Shown: positions 8,772-16,929, counted from the stretch's first letter. The stretch: 39,461 nucleotides of DNA from Acidobacteriia bacterium UBA6623 (GCA_002433055.1 DJHJ01000004.1:1-39461); one strand, 5' to 3'. The notes: generated by a model from the letters alone, not told the origin. Program-made: numbers and translations.

Positions 8772-8808
8772 ATTCTAGCAGATGACATTGTTGGTACTGA
8801 ACAATGTC
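8772..8808 (-). promoter_or_regulatory. Candidate promoter overlapped by a 25-bp palindrome, upstream of the propeller operon
   Basis: Read on the minus strand, a -35-like TTCAGT (8801-8796) is followed by an 18-base spacer and a good -10, TAGAAT (8777-8772). Transcription would start near 8765, about 30 bases before the TTG start. A perfect inverted repeat with 9-bp arms (8784-8792 and 8800-8808, spacer 7) covers the whole -35 element and much of the spacer. That is the classic place for a repressor operator. It could instead fold as a hairpin, but no T-run follows on either strand. The palindrome is certain; its regulatory role is inferred. Confidence 0.5.
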
Positions 8809-8982
8809 GAGGTAGCTCGTAGCCTCATTTAGGAAGACACTTTGTATTTTAGTGCTGAAAATAATAACGAAAAGTCACTCGTGATTCAACCCGTTAATCT
8901 TTTAACTCACAGAACGGGCCCAAAACCTGTAAGTGCAACTCTCTAGTAGTGTCGATTTTAGGCTTCGTACATCCAAAAGTTC

Positions 8983-10065
8983 TCAGTCACCCGAAGGCGC
9001 ATCGGTATTGGGAGGGATTTCACCTGTTAGAGCATGCAGAAAGGACTCAAGATCATCACGATCCTTGCGTGTAAGATGATCTAGTTCAAGTAGATCTTTG
9101 TCGCGATAGTCGTTTGAATTGCCGGCTCCAATGTAGAAATCAACTACCTCTTTGAGGGTTTTTAAGCTTCCGTCATGCATGTACGGCGCATTTAAGGCCA
9201 CATTGCGCAGAGTGGGGGTTTTAAAGGCGCCCTGATCTCCATCCTGCTTCGTGACGACATATCGACCCATGTCAGTTAGATTACCCTCGTCATCGACGCC
9301 AACACCTAGATTGTGGTACTTGTTGTCCGTAAAAATTGCCGTGTTTTCTTGCATCGAGTGGCAAACTTCGCAGTTGCCTTTTTTCGGGTCTTTGAAGATC
9401 TCGAAACCACGCTTGACAGCATCTTCCACTGCAGCGTCATCCTTACCGTAATACCAGCGGTCGAAGGGTGAGTTACCTGCAATGACGGTACGTTCGAAAT
9501 TACCGATAGCTTTGGCAACCTTCTCGTATGTAATTGGACCAGGGCCGTAAACCTTATCGAATTGTTCTACGTAGGAAGCCTCTTTTGACAGGTATTCTTC
9601 TACAGCCTGAAGAGTGTTGGCCATTTCCACTCCGGCCTGGACGGGCCCCTCTGCCTGGTGTTCTAAACTGGGAGATCGACCATCCCAAAACTGTTCATTA
9701 AAATACGCCGCATTGAGGACCGTCGGTGCTTGGCGGCCTCCACGTTGTCCACCGACACCGGCTGAAAACTGATCGGGGTCACCGAAACCAGCATCTGGTT
9801 GGTGGCAGGAGGCACAAGCGACGGTGCCGTCGACCGATAGGTTTGGATCATAGTAAAGGCGTCGCCCAAGTGCAACTTGATCTGCAGTAATGGGGTTGTC
9901 GGCGGGGATGGAAACAGAAGGTAAGCCGACGGGAACTTGTATTTCCATTGGCTGTCCTATGGCCTTCGCAGGCTTTGCGGATGAAGGTCCAGATCCGCAT
10001 GATGTTGCAAATAGCAAGACAATGGCAGTTGTTGTTACAGCATAAGCAAGTGGATATTTGTTCAC
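8983..10065 (-). CDS. Di-haem cytochrome c peroxidase (MauG/CcpA family)
   Basis: A 360-aa exported di-haem protein that reduces hydrogen peroxide with electrons from the respiratory chain, or oxidises another partner as MauG does. The N-terminus has a hydrophobic core ending F-A-T-S-C23, a probable though imperfect lipoprotein box. Two CxxCH haem sites are at 84-88 (C-A-S-C-H) and 232-236 (C-E-V-C-H). The A-P-Y-M-H-D-G-S motif near 293-300 supplies a likely Met ligand, and the middle matches the family (F-W-D-G-R-S-P-S-L at 126-134). The start is GTG 10065, preceded by a run of seven Gs. A good promoter lies just upstream, so it is probably transcribed on its own. Confidence 0.93.
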   Translation of the reverse strand: MNKYPLAYAVTTTAIVLLFATSCGSGPSSAKPAKAIGQPMEIQVPVGLPSVSIPADNPITADQVALGRRLYYDPNLSVDGTVACASCHQPDAGFGDPDQFSAGVGGQRGGRQAPTVLNAAYFNEQFWDGRSPSLEHQAEGPVQAGVEMANTLQAVEEYLSKEASYVEQFDKVYGPGPITYEKVAKAIGNFERTVIAGNSPFDRWYYGKDDAAVEDAVKRGFEIFKDPKKGNCEVCHSMQENTAIFTDNKYHNLGVGVDDEGNLTDMGRYVVTKQDGDQGAFKTPTLRNVALNAPYMHDGSLKTLKEVVDFYIGAGNSNDYRDKDLLELDHLTRKDRDDLESFLHALTGEIPPNTDAPSGD

Positions 10066-10089
10066 GGTGTACCCCCCCAGGTGAATTCT

Positions 10090-10118
10090 ATGATGAGATC
10101 CTATGAAAAAATTGTCAA
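10090..10118 (-). promoter_or_regulatory. Sigma70-type promoter for the cytochrome c peroxidase gene
   Basis: On the minus strand a perfect TTGACA (10118-10113), a 17-base spacer and CATCAT (10095-10090, 4 of 6 matches to TATAAT). The predicted start of transcription, near 10083, is about 18 bases before the GTG start codon. Confidence 0.55.
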
Positions 10119-10179
10119 CACGTTCTGGGGTTGACCAACAAAAACACTGCCGAATTTCATTGAAGATGGTTTCAGTCGA

Positions 10180-10896
10180 TTACATCATGGCGGCGAGTTT
10201 TTCCACTTCTTGCTGGACCGTAGAAATAACGTGTTTCGCTTCATGGCTATCTTTTCCAATGGTTGAAACGGGTTTGCCAATCCTCAGTTCGGCATGGCCA
10301 GGGTGCAGATGGATCGAGTTAGGGGCGAGAATTTTTCTGGTGCCGACTAGTGCCATCGGCACAATCGGCACTCCAGCACGAATTGCAATGTGGGCGGCCC
10401 CAGATTTAAAAGGACGCATGTTCGGCTCGCGTGTTCGTCCACCTTCCGGAAATAACAAGATGGATGTACCACGTTGAACATGTTTCGCTGCTTCTTCGAC
10501 ATTGCGCACTGCTGCTCGAGGACTTTCTCGATTTACCGGTATATGCCCTGCGCGATTTAGATGCCAACCGAGGAATGGAATATGCCAAAGTTTGTGTCGT
10601 GCCATGATACGGAACTCGCGTGGCATGCATCCGAACATCACAGGTGTATCAATCAAACTGAAGTGGTTTGACACAAAAATGTATTGCTGGCGGTCGTCAA
10701 GTTTTTCTGCCCCCACAACTTTCACGGTAACCAGACAAATCCGTAGCACCATCCGGGCCCAAGTGGTTGCTACTGTATGTTGCCACCTCCCAGATCGATC
10801 GACCAGTGACGTCGCCAGCGAAATGGTCCCCATTATTAGCACCGAGAACCCTATTGAAGGACACATCCATAGAACAGAGCGTAAGTAACTCAACAT
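10180..10896 (-). CDS. plsC: 1-acyl-sn-glycerol-3-phosphate acyltransferase (PlsC family)
   Basis: A 238-aa membrane-associated acyltransferase of phospholipid synthesis that converts lysophosphatidate to phosphatidate. The catalytic N-H-F-S-L-I-D block gives His78 and Asp83 (H-x4-D). The F-P-E-G-G-R-T substrate-binding motif is at 149-155, and the V-P-I-V-P-M-A-L block follows near the C-terminus. A hydrophobic segment at about 13-30 fits a membrane anchor. Length is normal for PlsC. It is transcribed in the same direction as the peroxidase gene, 114 bases upstream of that gene's start, but nothing suggests a functional link. Confidence 0.92.
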   Translation of the reverse strand: MLSYLRSVLWMCPSIGFSVLIMGTISLATSLVDRSGRWQHTVATTWARMVLRICLVTVKVVGAEKLDDRQQYIFVSNHFSLIDTPVMFGCMPREFRIMARHKLWHIPFLGWHLNRAGHIPVNRESPRAAVRNVEEAAKHVQRGTSILLFPEGGRTREPNMRPFKSGAAHIAIRAGVPIVPMALVGTRKILAPNSIHLHPGHAELRIGKPVSTIGKDSHEAKHVISTVQQEVEKLAAMM

Positions 10897-11193
10897 CAGC
10901 TAGTAGCCTCTTGTATCAGATAACGGTATCAGTGAACGGACTTTGGGGCAACACTTACAGCATGGAAACTAATCGGTGGGTGTCTCATGGTAAAACTTCC
11001 CACACCGCACGGATTTCTAATGATCGTAAGCAGTGTACATAGCTTGTTTTACCTGAAAAGTCTTCCTTGAAGCATCGACTTGTAGTACTAATAGACAAGA
11101 AGACAGCTATTCGACAATCGACATGAGGGTCAGTGGCAGAAATGATTTTGAGGCCCAGGTGTTATGTTTTGTTGGCTAGTTGTGGTGTGAACC
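10897..11193 (+). other. Intergenic region between divergent plsC and radical SAM genes
   Basis: About 300 bases separate two divergently transcribed genes, so both promoters should lie here. I see no RNA gene, strong hairpin, riboswitch core or convincing -35/-10 pair. A short open frame that crosses from plsC into this region has no ribosome site and no recognisable product. Confidence 0.5.
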
Positions 11194-12237
11194 TTGATTC
11201 CCGTGATTAGTAATAAAAGTCTTCGTCGAGGGATGCTTTCACTGAGCCGTAGGTTACGTGAAGCTCGTCTGGTGGCACGTGCTTTGTACGACACTGAACA
11301 CCCGGTGGTAGTGCATTTGATTCCGATGCGCCGATGTAACCTTAGCTGTACCTATTGCAATGAGTACGACAAAGTATCCGATCCGGTTCCGGTGTCAGAG
11401 ATGCAGCAACGTATCGATAGACTTGAGGCATTAGGGACGAGCGTTGTCACTTTCAGTGGTGGTGAACCAATGCTACATCCGGAGCTTGATTCTTTACTAC
11501 GTCACATACGCAATCATGGCATGATTTCAAGTCTAATTACGAATGGCTACTTTCTCACTGCACAACGTATCCAGGAACTCAACACGGCCGGTCTAGAGTA
11601 CCTACAAATTAGTATTGACAATGTTAACCCTGATGACACCTCGAAGAAGAGTCTCAAGGTTTTAGATGCGAAACTACAACTGCTTGCTGAACATGCCGAG
11701 TTTCACATAAACATCAATTCTGTTGTCGGTGGAGGTATTGAACATCCTGAGGATGCTCTAACGATTGCACAGCGATCCGTTGAGCTTGGCTTCTCCAGCA
11801 CGATTGGTGTGATCCACAACTCGCATGGTCAACTTCAGCCACTTTCAAGGCAAGAAGAGCGTATTTACCAAAAGGTCAAAAACCTCGGGCGAAATTCTTA
11901 CAGTCGCCTAACTCATTTTCAGGACAACATAGTTGCTGGGAAACCAAACACTAGTTGGCGTTGTAGAGCGGGTGCCCGTTATCTCTATGTTTGTGAGGAT
12001 GGACTGGTGCATTACTGCTCTCAACAACGCGGGTACCCCGGTATTCCACTTGAAGATTATACGCGGGAACATATTCGCGAAGCGTACAATGCTGAGAAAC
12101 CTTGTGCGCCGCTGTGCACGATTTCCTGTGTCCACAAAGTTTCAACAGCTGATTTTTGGCGAAACCCACAAACAGGGCCCCCATCTCGAATCAACCCCGA
12201 CACTTTCGTTGCTACTCAGGTAGCCTCGGGCAAATGA
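11194..12237 (+). CDS. Radical SAM protein with SPASM-like C-terminal cysteines
   Basis: A 347-aa radical S-adenosylmethionine enzyme. The [4Fe-4S] motif C48-x3-C52-x2-C55 (R-C-N-L-S-C-T-Y-C) is followed by the S-G-G-E-P motif at 88-92. The C-terminal third carries C257, C267, C275, C304, C308 and C312 in a SPASM/twitch-like arrangement, suggesting an auxiliary iron-sulfur cluster. Such proteins often modify peptides, proteins or lipids. No obvious precursor peptide or partner gene is adjacent, so the substrate is unknown. The start is uncertain: TTG 11194 begins the frame, GTG 11203 and ATG 11233 are alternatives, and none has a well-placed ribosome site. Confidence 0.85.
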   Translation: MIPVISNKSLRRGMLSLSRRLREARLVARALYDTEHPVVVHLIPMRRCNLSCTYCNEYDKVSDPVPVSEMQQRIDRLEALGTSVVTFSGGEPMLHPELDSLLRHIRNHGMISSLITNGYFLTAQRIQELNTAGLEYLQISIDNVNPDDTSKKSLKVLDAKLQLLAEHAEFHININSVVGGGIEHPEDALTIAQRSVELGFSSTIGVIHNSHGQLQPLSRQEERIYQKVKNLGRNSYSRLTHFQDNIVAGKPNTSWRCRAGARYLYVCEDGLVHYCSQQRGYPGIPLEDYTREHIREAYNAEKPCAPLCTISCVHKVSTADFWRNPQTGPPSRINPDTFVATQVASGK

Positions 12238-12333
12238 GAAACCTCCACGACCTCAACGGCCAATCAACTCGAGCGTGGCTGTTTCACCTGAGTGCAATTC
12301 ATCGCGTCGATAAATCACCCCGGTGAGACAAGG

Positions 12334-12816
12334 CTAATACACTGTAAAACAGAACACTTTGTTCGAATTGTCAGGGGTGAGGCAGTATTCTCCATTTTTT
12401 AGAATGTCGTCGACATGTATGTGAAAGATAGTTTCACCTAATTGATCCACAGACAGGAAGTACGGTTGGGTAACCCTTTTTTTCTTTTTGCGTAGCAAAA
12501 TTTCACGATGATCGACCTTTGATTCAAAGCCGTAGAGCTTCAAGTGATGGGGATTGAGGCGGTTTGTGAGAATCACAAATTCTGGACGTGCCATCGGCGT
12601 ATTGACCCCAGACGAGCGGCTTGCAACTCGGTAAGATAGGGTTTTTTTTGTGTTGTATTCGGTTGCTACACTTGATTCAGTTTCAATTAGGTTGTTGGCA
12701 TGCAGCAGAAACGGAACATCATGTTTCGGTGGTTTTGGAAGCCCGTTTTGCCCCACAGCGGAGGCGGGTGTTAGCCCAACGAGTAATGAAGTAAGAGCTA
12801 GCCATTTTTTTGCCAT
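12334..12816 (-). CDS. Secreted protein of unknown function (160 aa)
   Basis: Not recognised as a named family. A clear signal peptide (M-A-K-K-W-L-A-L-T-S-L-L-V-G-L, cleavage probably after A-S-A at about 18-20 or just after) is followed by about 138 exported residues. The C-terminus G-E-Y-C-L-T-P-D-N-S-N-K-V-F-C-F holds the only two cysteines of the mature part, Cys147 and Cys155, which could form a disulfide. A basic run R-K-K-K-K-R lies at about 108-113. The ATG at 12816 has GAGAAA upstream. It converges with the radical SAM gene and is followed by rfbB in the same direction. Predicted location is periplasm or cell surface. Confidence 0.75.
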   Translation of the reverse strand: MAKKWLALTSLLVGLTPASAVGQNGLPKPPKHDVPFLLHANNLIETESSVATEYNTKKTLSYRVASRSSGVNTPMARPEFVILTNRLNPHHLKLYGFESKVDHREILLRKKKKRVTQPYFLSVDQLGETIFHIHVDDILKNGEYCLTPDNSNKVFCFTVY

Positions 12817-12934
12817 AGTTATTTTTTCTCAAGAAGTCAGACTGGCGAAGAGTTCTGTTGTTTTAAGGTGAACTTTCATCTTTAGGCAGTTGAAATTGTC
12901 GTCGGTGATAAGAAACCAAGGCAAGAAACTCGGA

Positions 12935-13966
12935 TTACAACTGTGCCAGATTGGTTCCACGGTGTGCGTAATTCTTCTCGTAGTAGTCTCGATATTCGCC
13001 GGATCGTACACGTTCTATCCAGTCGGTGTTTTTGCGGTACCATTCGACTGCTTTCATAAGCCCTTGCTCAAATTCTACTTGTGGAGTCCATCCCATTTCA
13101 GTCATCACCTTGTCACTTGTAATGGCGTAGCGCTGGTCGTGTCCAGGGCGGTCTTCGACCTTTTTGATTAAGGTATTTGGCTTTCCGACAGCCGTCAATA
13201 TCTTTTCCACAACATCGATATTTGGTAGAGCGAGGCTTCCTCCGATGTTATAAATCTCTCCACTGCGGCCTTTTTTGAGAACAGCTTGGATTGCACGGCA
13301 ATGGTCATCTACCCACAACCAATCACGGACCTGCGTTCCGTCGCCGTACACTGGCAAGGGTTGATCCTCAATGGCATTGGAAATCATTAAAGGGATTAGT
13401 TTTTCAGGAAACTGATATGGTCCGTAATTGTTCGAAGCGCGTGTGACGATGACATCGAGTTTGTATGTCTTGAAATAGGCAAGAGCCAACAGGTCTGCGG
13501 CTGCCTTTGAAGCTGAATAGGCACTACTTGGTCGAAGTGGATAGGTTTCATCTGCTTCGGCCGGCTCATTGATGCTCCCGTAAACTTCATCTGTTGAAAT
13601 TTGTAGGTAGCGAGAAATTTTGTGTTTTCTGACTGCTTCTAGGAGTTGAAAAGTTCCATTAAAATTTGTCTCTACAGCGGGTTGTGGGGAGATGATGCTT
13701 CGATCAACGTGTGATTCTGCAGCAAAATGAACAATTGCATCGGGTTGCCATTCCACGATTGTACGATCCACCGCTTGTGGGTCTACAACATTGCCTTTTA
13801 CAAAATGATATCTGCTGTTTTCGGCTACATCAGTTAAGTTCTCGAGATTTCCAGCATACGTAAGTGAGTCAAAGTTAAGAACTTCCGTGCCGGGTTCACT
13901 CTTGATGGTGAGCCGGATGAAAGCCGAGCCGATGAACCCGGAGCCGCCCGTGACGAGCAATCTCAT
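12935..13966 (-). CDS. rfbB: dTDP-glucose 4,6-dehydratase
   Basis: A 343-aa short-chain dehydrogenase/reductase that converts dTDP-glucose to dTDP-4-keto-6-deoxyglucose in the cytoplasm, for rhamnose or other deoxysugar synthesis. The NAD-binding G-G-S-G-F-I-G is at 7-13, the catalytic T-D-E at 125-127 and Y-x3-K at 150-154, all in the family order. The C-terminal half has R-A-S-N-N-Y-G-P-Y-Q-F-P-E-K and V-R-D-W-L, both typical of RfbB. The ATG overlaps the stop of the epimerase gene by four bases, so the two are translationally coupled. rfbA and rfbD are not in the window. Confidence 0.96.
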   Translation of the reverse strand: MRLLVTGGSGFIGSAFIRLTIKSEPGTEVLNFDSLTYAGNLENLTDVAENSRYHFVKGNVVDPQAVDRTIVEWQPDAIVHFAAESHVDRSIISPQPAVETNFNGTFQLLEAVRKHKISRYLQISTDEVYGSINEPAEADETYPLRPSSAYSASKAAADLLALAYFKTYKLDVIVTRASNNYGPYQFPEKLIPLMISNAIEDQPLPVYGDGTQVRDWLWVDDHCRAIQAVLKKGRSGEIYNIGGSLALPNIDVVEKILTAVGKPNTLIKKVEDRPGHDQRYAITSDKVMTEMGWTPQVEFEQGLMKAVEWYRKNTDWIERVRSGEYRDYYEKNYAHRGTNLAQL

Positions 13967-14550
13967 TTATGCTGAATCTCCCAGTCGTAGTTGATCCTCT
14001 CATCGTCGTGAGGAAGACGTCCTTCATCTTTGGGGTTATAAGTACGGTTGGTGACATAAACTAACATGGCCGAATCATTACCGATAACCTTGTAGCCGTG
14101 CCCAACTCCGGGCGGAATCAAGATCTGCCATGGGCGCATAACGCCTACGTAGAAGGTGTTGCGGACCCCAAACGTGGAAGAACTAACTCGCAAGTCAACC
14201 AGCGCGATTTGCATCATACCCTTTACTGGAACCCAGAAGTCCGTCTGCTTCAGGTGATAATGGAAAGCTTTGATGGTCCCGGAGTAACTAAGTGCTGCTG
14301 AGATTTGTGTGGACGCTGGTGGAAATTCGTGTGGCAGGCCTTCACCAATGCGTGCTACCTCCAGGAAATAACCTCGGTCGTCGGGCCATAAGGGAAACGA
14401 GTGCACCATGACACCATTGATCAGTTCAGTTGATTGTGGAGAATCAATAACTACGCCTATGCCAGCTTCGCAATCAGGTGTGCGAAGCTCTATGGGATCA
14501 GAATCCGTTGTGATGGACCCGCTAGATTGAGTGGTCGGCTTATCTGTCAT
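13963..14550 (-). CDS. rfbC: dTDP-4-dehydrorhamnose 3,5-epimerase-like protein
   Basis: A 195-aa cupin of the RmlC family, expected to epimerise the 4-keto sugar made by the adjacent RfbB. Seen: P-D-D-R-G-Y-F-L-E at 56-64, the H-Y-H region with likely catalytic His97, P-P-G-V-G-H-G-Y at 146-153 and Y171 near the C-terminal N-Y-D-W. Odd: the canonical R-G-L-H-Y is K-A-F-H-Y here, so the usual substrate-binding Arg is Lys. There is also an unusual N-terminal extension of about 35 residues. ATG 14550 is chosen over an upstream start at 14628 because GGGAGG lies 12 bases before it. The exact product stereochemistry is therefore uncertain. Confidence 0.82.
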   Translation of the reverse strand: MTDKPTTQSSGSITTDSDPIELRTPDCEAGIGVVIDSPQSTELINGVMVHSFPLWPDDRGYFLEVARIGEGLPHEFPPASTQISAALSYSGTIKAFHYHLKQTDFWVPVKGMMQIALVDLRVSSSTFGVRNTFYVGVMRPWQILIPPGVGHGYKVIGNDSAMLVYVTNRTYNPKDEGRLPHDDERINYDWEIQHK

Positions 14551-14870
14551 GATTACGTGGGACCTCCCGTTGATAAGATTTACACCACCAACACCCCGTA
14601 GCCTAACAGGATACACGGGTGAGACCAATGCTTCGACTCAAGAGATAAAGCTGAGATGGTTTCTTCAACGTGATTTTAATGCTTCGTTCGGTCTGAGACC
14701 CGTCGAATGTAGTTGGGGCATCAGGGTTCGATATAATTCGACGATAGCTTATGGACGGTATATATTGCGAGTTGACTGAAGCCATAACAAAGCCCCGACG
14801 GAACTTGATTAGTAGTGACCCATGCACGAAGAGTTGTATTTTATTTGTATTTCTTCCGTAAAAAATTTTA
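14551..14870 (+). other. Divergent intergenic region with inverted repeat and candidate -10 box
   Basis: This 320-base gap lies between the divergent rfbC-like and pyrF genes. It holds an 8-bp perfect inverted repeat (14701-14708 and 14736-14743, 27 bases apart). A TATAAT at 14732-14737 oriented toward pyrF overlaps the right arm, but the -35 is poor. No tRNA or riboswitch was recognised: a GGTTCGA at 14726-14732 is not part of a cloverleaf. Confidence 0.4.
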
Positions 14871-15686
14871 ATGTCTGATTCAACAAATCCTGGTGCTGAA
14901 ATTGACCGTGGTCAATCCGGCTTCGTTTCCTCAAAGAATATTTTTCTGAGGGAGCGTTTGATCTTTGCGTTGGATGTTCCTAGTGTTGGTGATGCTATGA
15001 GCATGGTCGATAGACTGGGTAGTAGTGTCATGTTTTACAAAATTGGTCTTGAGCTGTTCATGGCAGGAGGCTATTTCGAATTACTCAGACAGTTGCAAGA
15101 TCTTGGCAAGAAAGTTTTTGTCGACCTCAAATTCTTCGATGTACCTCAAACGGTCGGCGCTGCAGTGAGCCGCCTAAACGGACGTGGCGTGAGTTTTTGT
15201 ACGGTTCATGGGAACGAGAATATTCTAGCGGCCGCTTGCGACGCAAAAAAGGATCTCAAGGTACTTGCGGTGACGGTTCTTACTAGCCTCGATGAGAGTG
15301 ACCTCAATGATTTGGGTTTTAGGTGTAACCCGAAAGAGTTAGTGTTGTCCAGGGCGCGACGAGCCCTCGAGGTCGGTTGCGATGGTGTGGTTTCGTCGGG
15401 ACTTGAAGCACCGGATTTACGACAGGAACTAGGGGAAAGGTTTTTGGTCGTTACTCCTGGCATCAGACCTGTTGCGAATGTGGATGACCAGAAGAGGGTT
15501 GTAGGCGTCGAGCAGGCTTTCCGAAATGGGGCTGACTACATCGTAGTCGGACGTCCCATCAAAAATGCTCCTGATCCTCGCGAGGCTGCAGAGAGCATTC
15601 AGCGGACTATTGCGACGGTTTTTGAGAGAGTCACTACTGCTTCAGACAGTGCGAACACTGGTGCTAGTTTGGAAGATAACGATTGA
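14871..15686 (+). CDS. pyrF: Orotidine 5'-phosphate decarboxylase
   Basis: A 271-aa TIM-barrel enzyme making UMP, the last step of de novo pyrimidine synthesis. The catalytic array D-L-K-F-F-D (Asp85, Lys87, Asp90) lies in F-V-D-L-K-F-F-D-V-P, with F-A-L-D-V-P at 32-37 and Y-K-I-G at 56-59. The C-terminal half has V-T-P-G-I-R-P and the phosphate-binding D-Y-I-V-V-G-R-P-I. It is longer than the usual 230-240 aa because of a Ser/Gly-rich N-terminal extension of about 28 residues and an Asp/Ser-rich tail. The 3' end overlaps the convergent thioredoxin-like gene by 23 bases. Confidence 0.95.
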   Translation: MSDSTNPGAEIDRGQSGFVSSKNIFLRERLIFALDVPSVGDAMSMVDRLGSSVMFYKIGLELFMAGGYFELLRQLQDLGKKVFVDLKFFDVPQTVGAAVSRLNGRGVSFCTVHGNENILAAACDAKKDLKVLAVTVLTSLDESDLNDLGFRCNPKELVLSRARRALEVGCDGVVSSGLEAPDLRQELGERFLVVTPGIRPVANVDDQKRVVGVEQAFRNGADYIVVGRPIKNAPDPREAAESIQRTIATVFERVTTASDSANTGASLEDND

Positions 15687-16203
15687 TAATCTCATCGAGT
15701 CCCTCACCCGTAAAGATATTGTCGTTCAAAGCGTTATAGCCATAATCGTCTTGAATCCAACCCAGCGGGTCAATTACAAAGAAATGTGGGGTATCGATGC
15801 CAGGGTTCTCTGGTGTAACTCTTAGATAAGAAGCAGAAACCTGCCCGCAATCAAACAGGAATAATTGTCTGGATGTATAGCTTCCCATATGATTCATGTA
15901 CTCGCGTACGCTTTGTTGGGTGTCCGGTGGTAGGACTATGTTTATTACCTGAATCTTGGCCCCGTATTTATCTGCGACCCGTTTTAGGTTCTTGGAAAAA
16001 GACTTACAGTGTGGGCATGTTGTCTGCATCACGTTAACGATGACTACCTTGCCACGGTACTTGTACAGGTCATGGTATTGCACATAGAGGTCTGGCAATG
16101 CGAACCCGGGAGCGCGGCGATTGGAAAGATCACTGGCAGCGTTCAAGGTTCCCATAAAAGACAGGAAAAATAAAAAAATGATTATATGCTGACGAAACTG
16201 CAT
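15664..16203 (-). CDS. Exported TlpA/ResA-like thioredoxin-fold protein
   Basis: A 179-aa exported protein with an uncleaved or cleaved signal segment (residues 4-23, rich in Ile, Phe and Leu, ending L-N-A-A). It carries the redox motif T-C-P-H-C (Cys63 and Cys66) in the thioredoxin position after V-V-I-V-N-V. The family moves thiol or disulfide electrons outside the cytoplasm, for example for cytochrome maturation or peroxide defence. C-P-H-C is the DsbA-type dipeptide, which favours an oxidising role. A third cysteine is in F-D-C-G-Q. ATG 16203 is preferred to a GTG four codons upstream. Its 3' end overlaps pyrF tail-to-tail. The partner protein is unknown. Confidence 0.85.
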   Translation of the reverse strand: MQFRQHIIIFLFFLSFMGTLNAASDLSNRRAPGFALPDLYVQYHDLYKYRGKVVIVNVMQTTCPHCKSFSKNLKRVADKYGAKIQVINIVLPPDTQQSVREYMNHMGSYTSRQLFLFDCGQVSASYLRVTPENPGIDTPHFFVIDPLGWIQDDYGYNALNDNIFTGEGLDEIINRYLPN

Positions 16204-16338
16204 GGTTAAGGTCACATTAACATAAATGTAACGTCAACCAAACCCTTGTAGTCTGCGCCGAAAGTAACGGGGTTATGCGATACACGGTTGAGCAATGACA
16301 CAAGGCTAGACCTGTTTTGTTTTGAAAACTAAGTTAGA

Positions 16339-16869
16339 ATGGGCAGTGTGGAAAACAGCTTTGAACCCGCAGAAGAAAATCCAGATGTAAAAGTGAAGGA
16401 TCGTCGTCGCTTTACTGCTGAGGGTGACCCTATAGAATTGACCTCAGACGAGGATGAAGCGAGTGAAGATTCGACAGTCGACGTTGAAACTTCATCGACA
16501 GAACCAGCACCTGCTGTCGATGATGTTGATGAGAGGACTACCGGTGATAACCAATCTCTGGCGGATGATCCTTTTGATGCTGAACCTTCGAGTGCCGGCT
16601 CTATACCTCCCGCAAGCTTTGAGATGTTGATTCTGTCACTCGGGATGCAGGCACAGATGGAGCTTGGTACGGAGGCAACTCAATCTGATCGCCCTCCAAA
16701 CCTAGAGGTAGCGAGACATACGGTTGATTTGCTGGGTGTATTGCAGGAGAAGACCAAGGGCAATCTTTCACTCCAAGAACAACGTTTGCTGGAAAACACC
16801 TTGACGGAGCTACGTTTTCGCTATGTGCAGGCTGTGGGAGACATTACAAAGAACGCAGGCAGTTCCTAG
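16339..16869 (+). CDS. DUF1844 domain protein
   Basis: A 176-aa protein. The first 90 residues are acidic and low in complexity (Glu, Asp, Ser, Thr), probably disordered. The last 85 form the DUF1844 domain: S-F-E-M-L-I-L-S-L-G-M-Q-A-Q at about 91-104, V-D-L-L-G-V-L-Q-E-K-T-K-G-N and L-R-F-R-Y-V-Q. The domain is known from several phyla, including Acidobacteriota, and has no assigned function. It begins a run of co-directional genes leading through the metallo-hydrolase and ribF to pta. Confidence 0.85.
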   Translation: MGSVENSFEPAEENPDVKVKDRRRFTAEGDPIELTSDEDEASEDSTVDVETSSTEPAPAVDDVDERTTGDNQSLADDPFDAEPSSAGSIPPASFEMLILSLGMQAQMELGTEATQSDRPPNLEVARHTVDLLGVLQEKTKGNLSLQEQRLLENTLTELRFRYVQAVGDITKNAGSS

Positions 16870-16929
16870 TTGTAAAAGGATGACAAGTTTTTTTACATAG
16901 GCTAGGCAACGCTTCTGACAATTGTAACT

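Noticed and set aside
8880..8920. Hairpin CCCGTT/AACGGG downstream of the peroxidase gene
   Set aside because: Only 6 bp with a long loop and no T-run, so not supported as a terminator.
10767..11042. 91-codon open frame across the plsC/radical SAM gap
   Set aside because: Mostly antisense to plsC, with no ribosome site and no protein-like composition.
14701..14770. tRNA-like GGTTCGA sequence in the rfbC-pyrF gap
   Set aside because: No acceptor stem, anticodon arm or D-arm could be paired around it.
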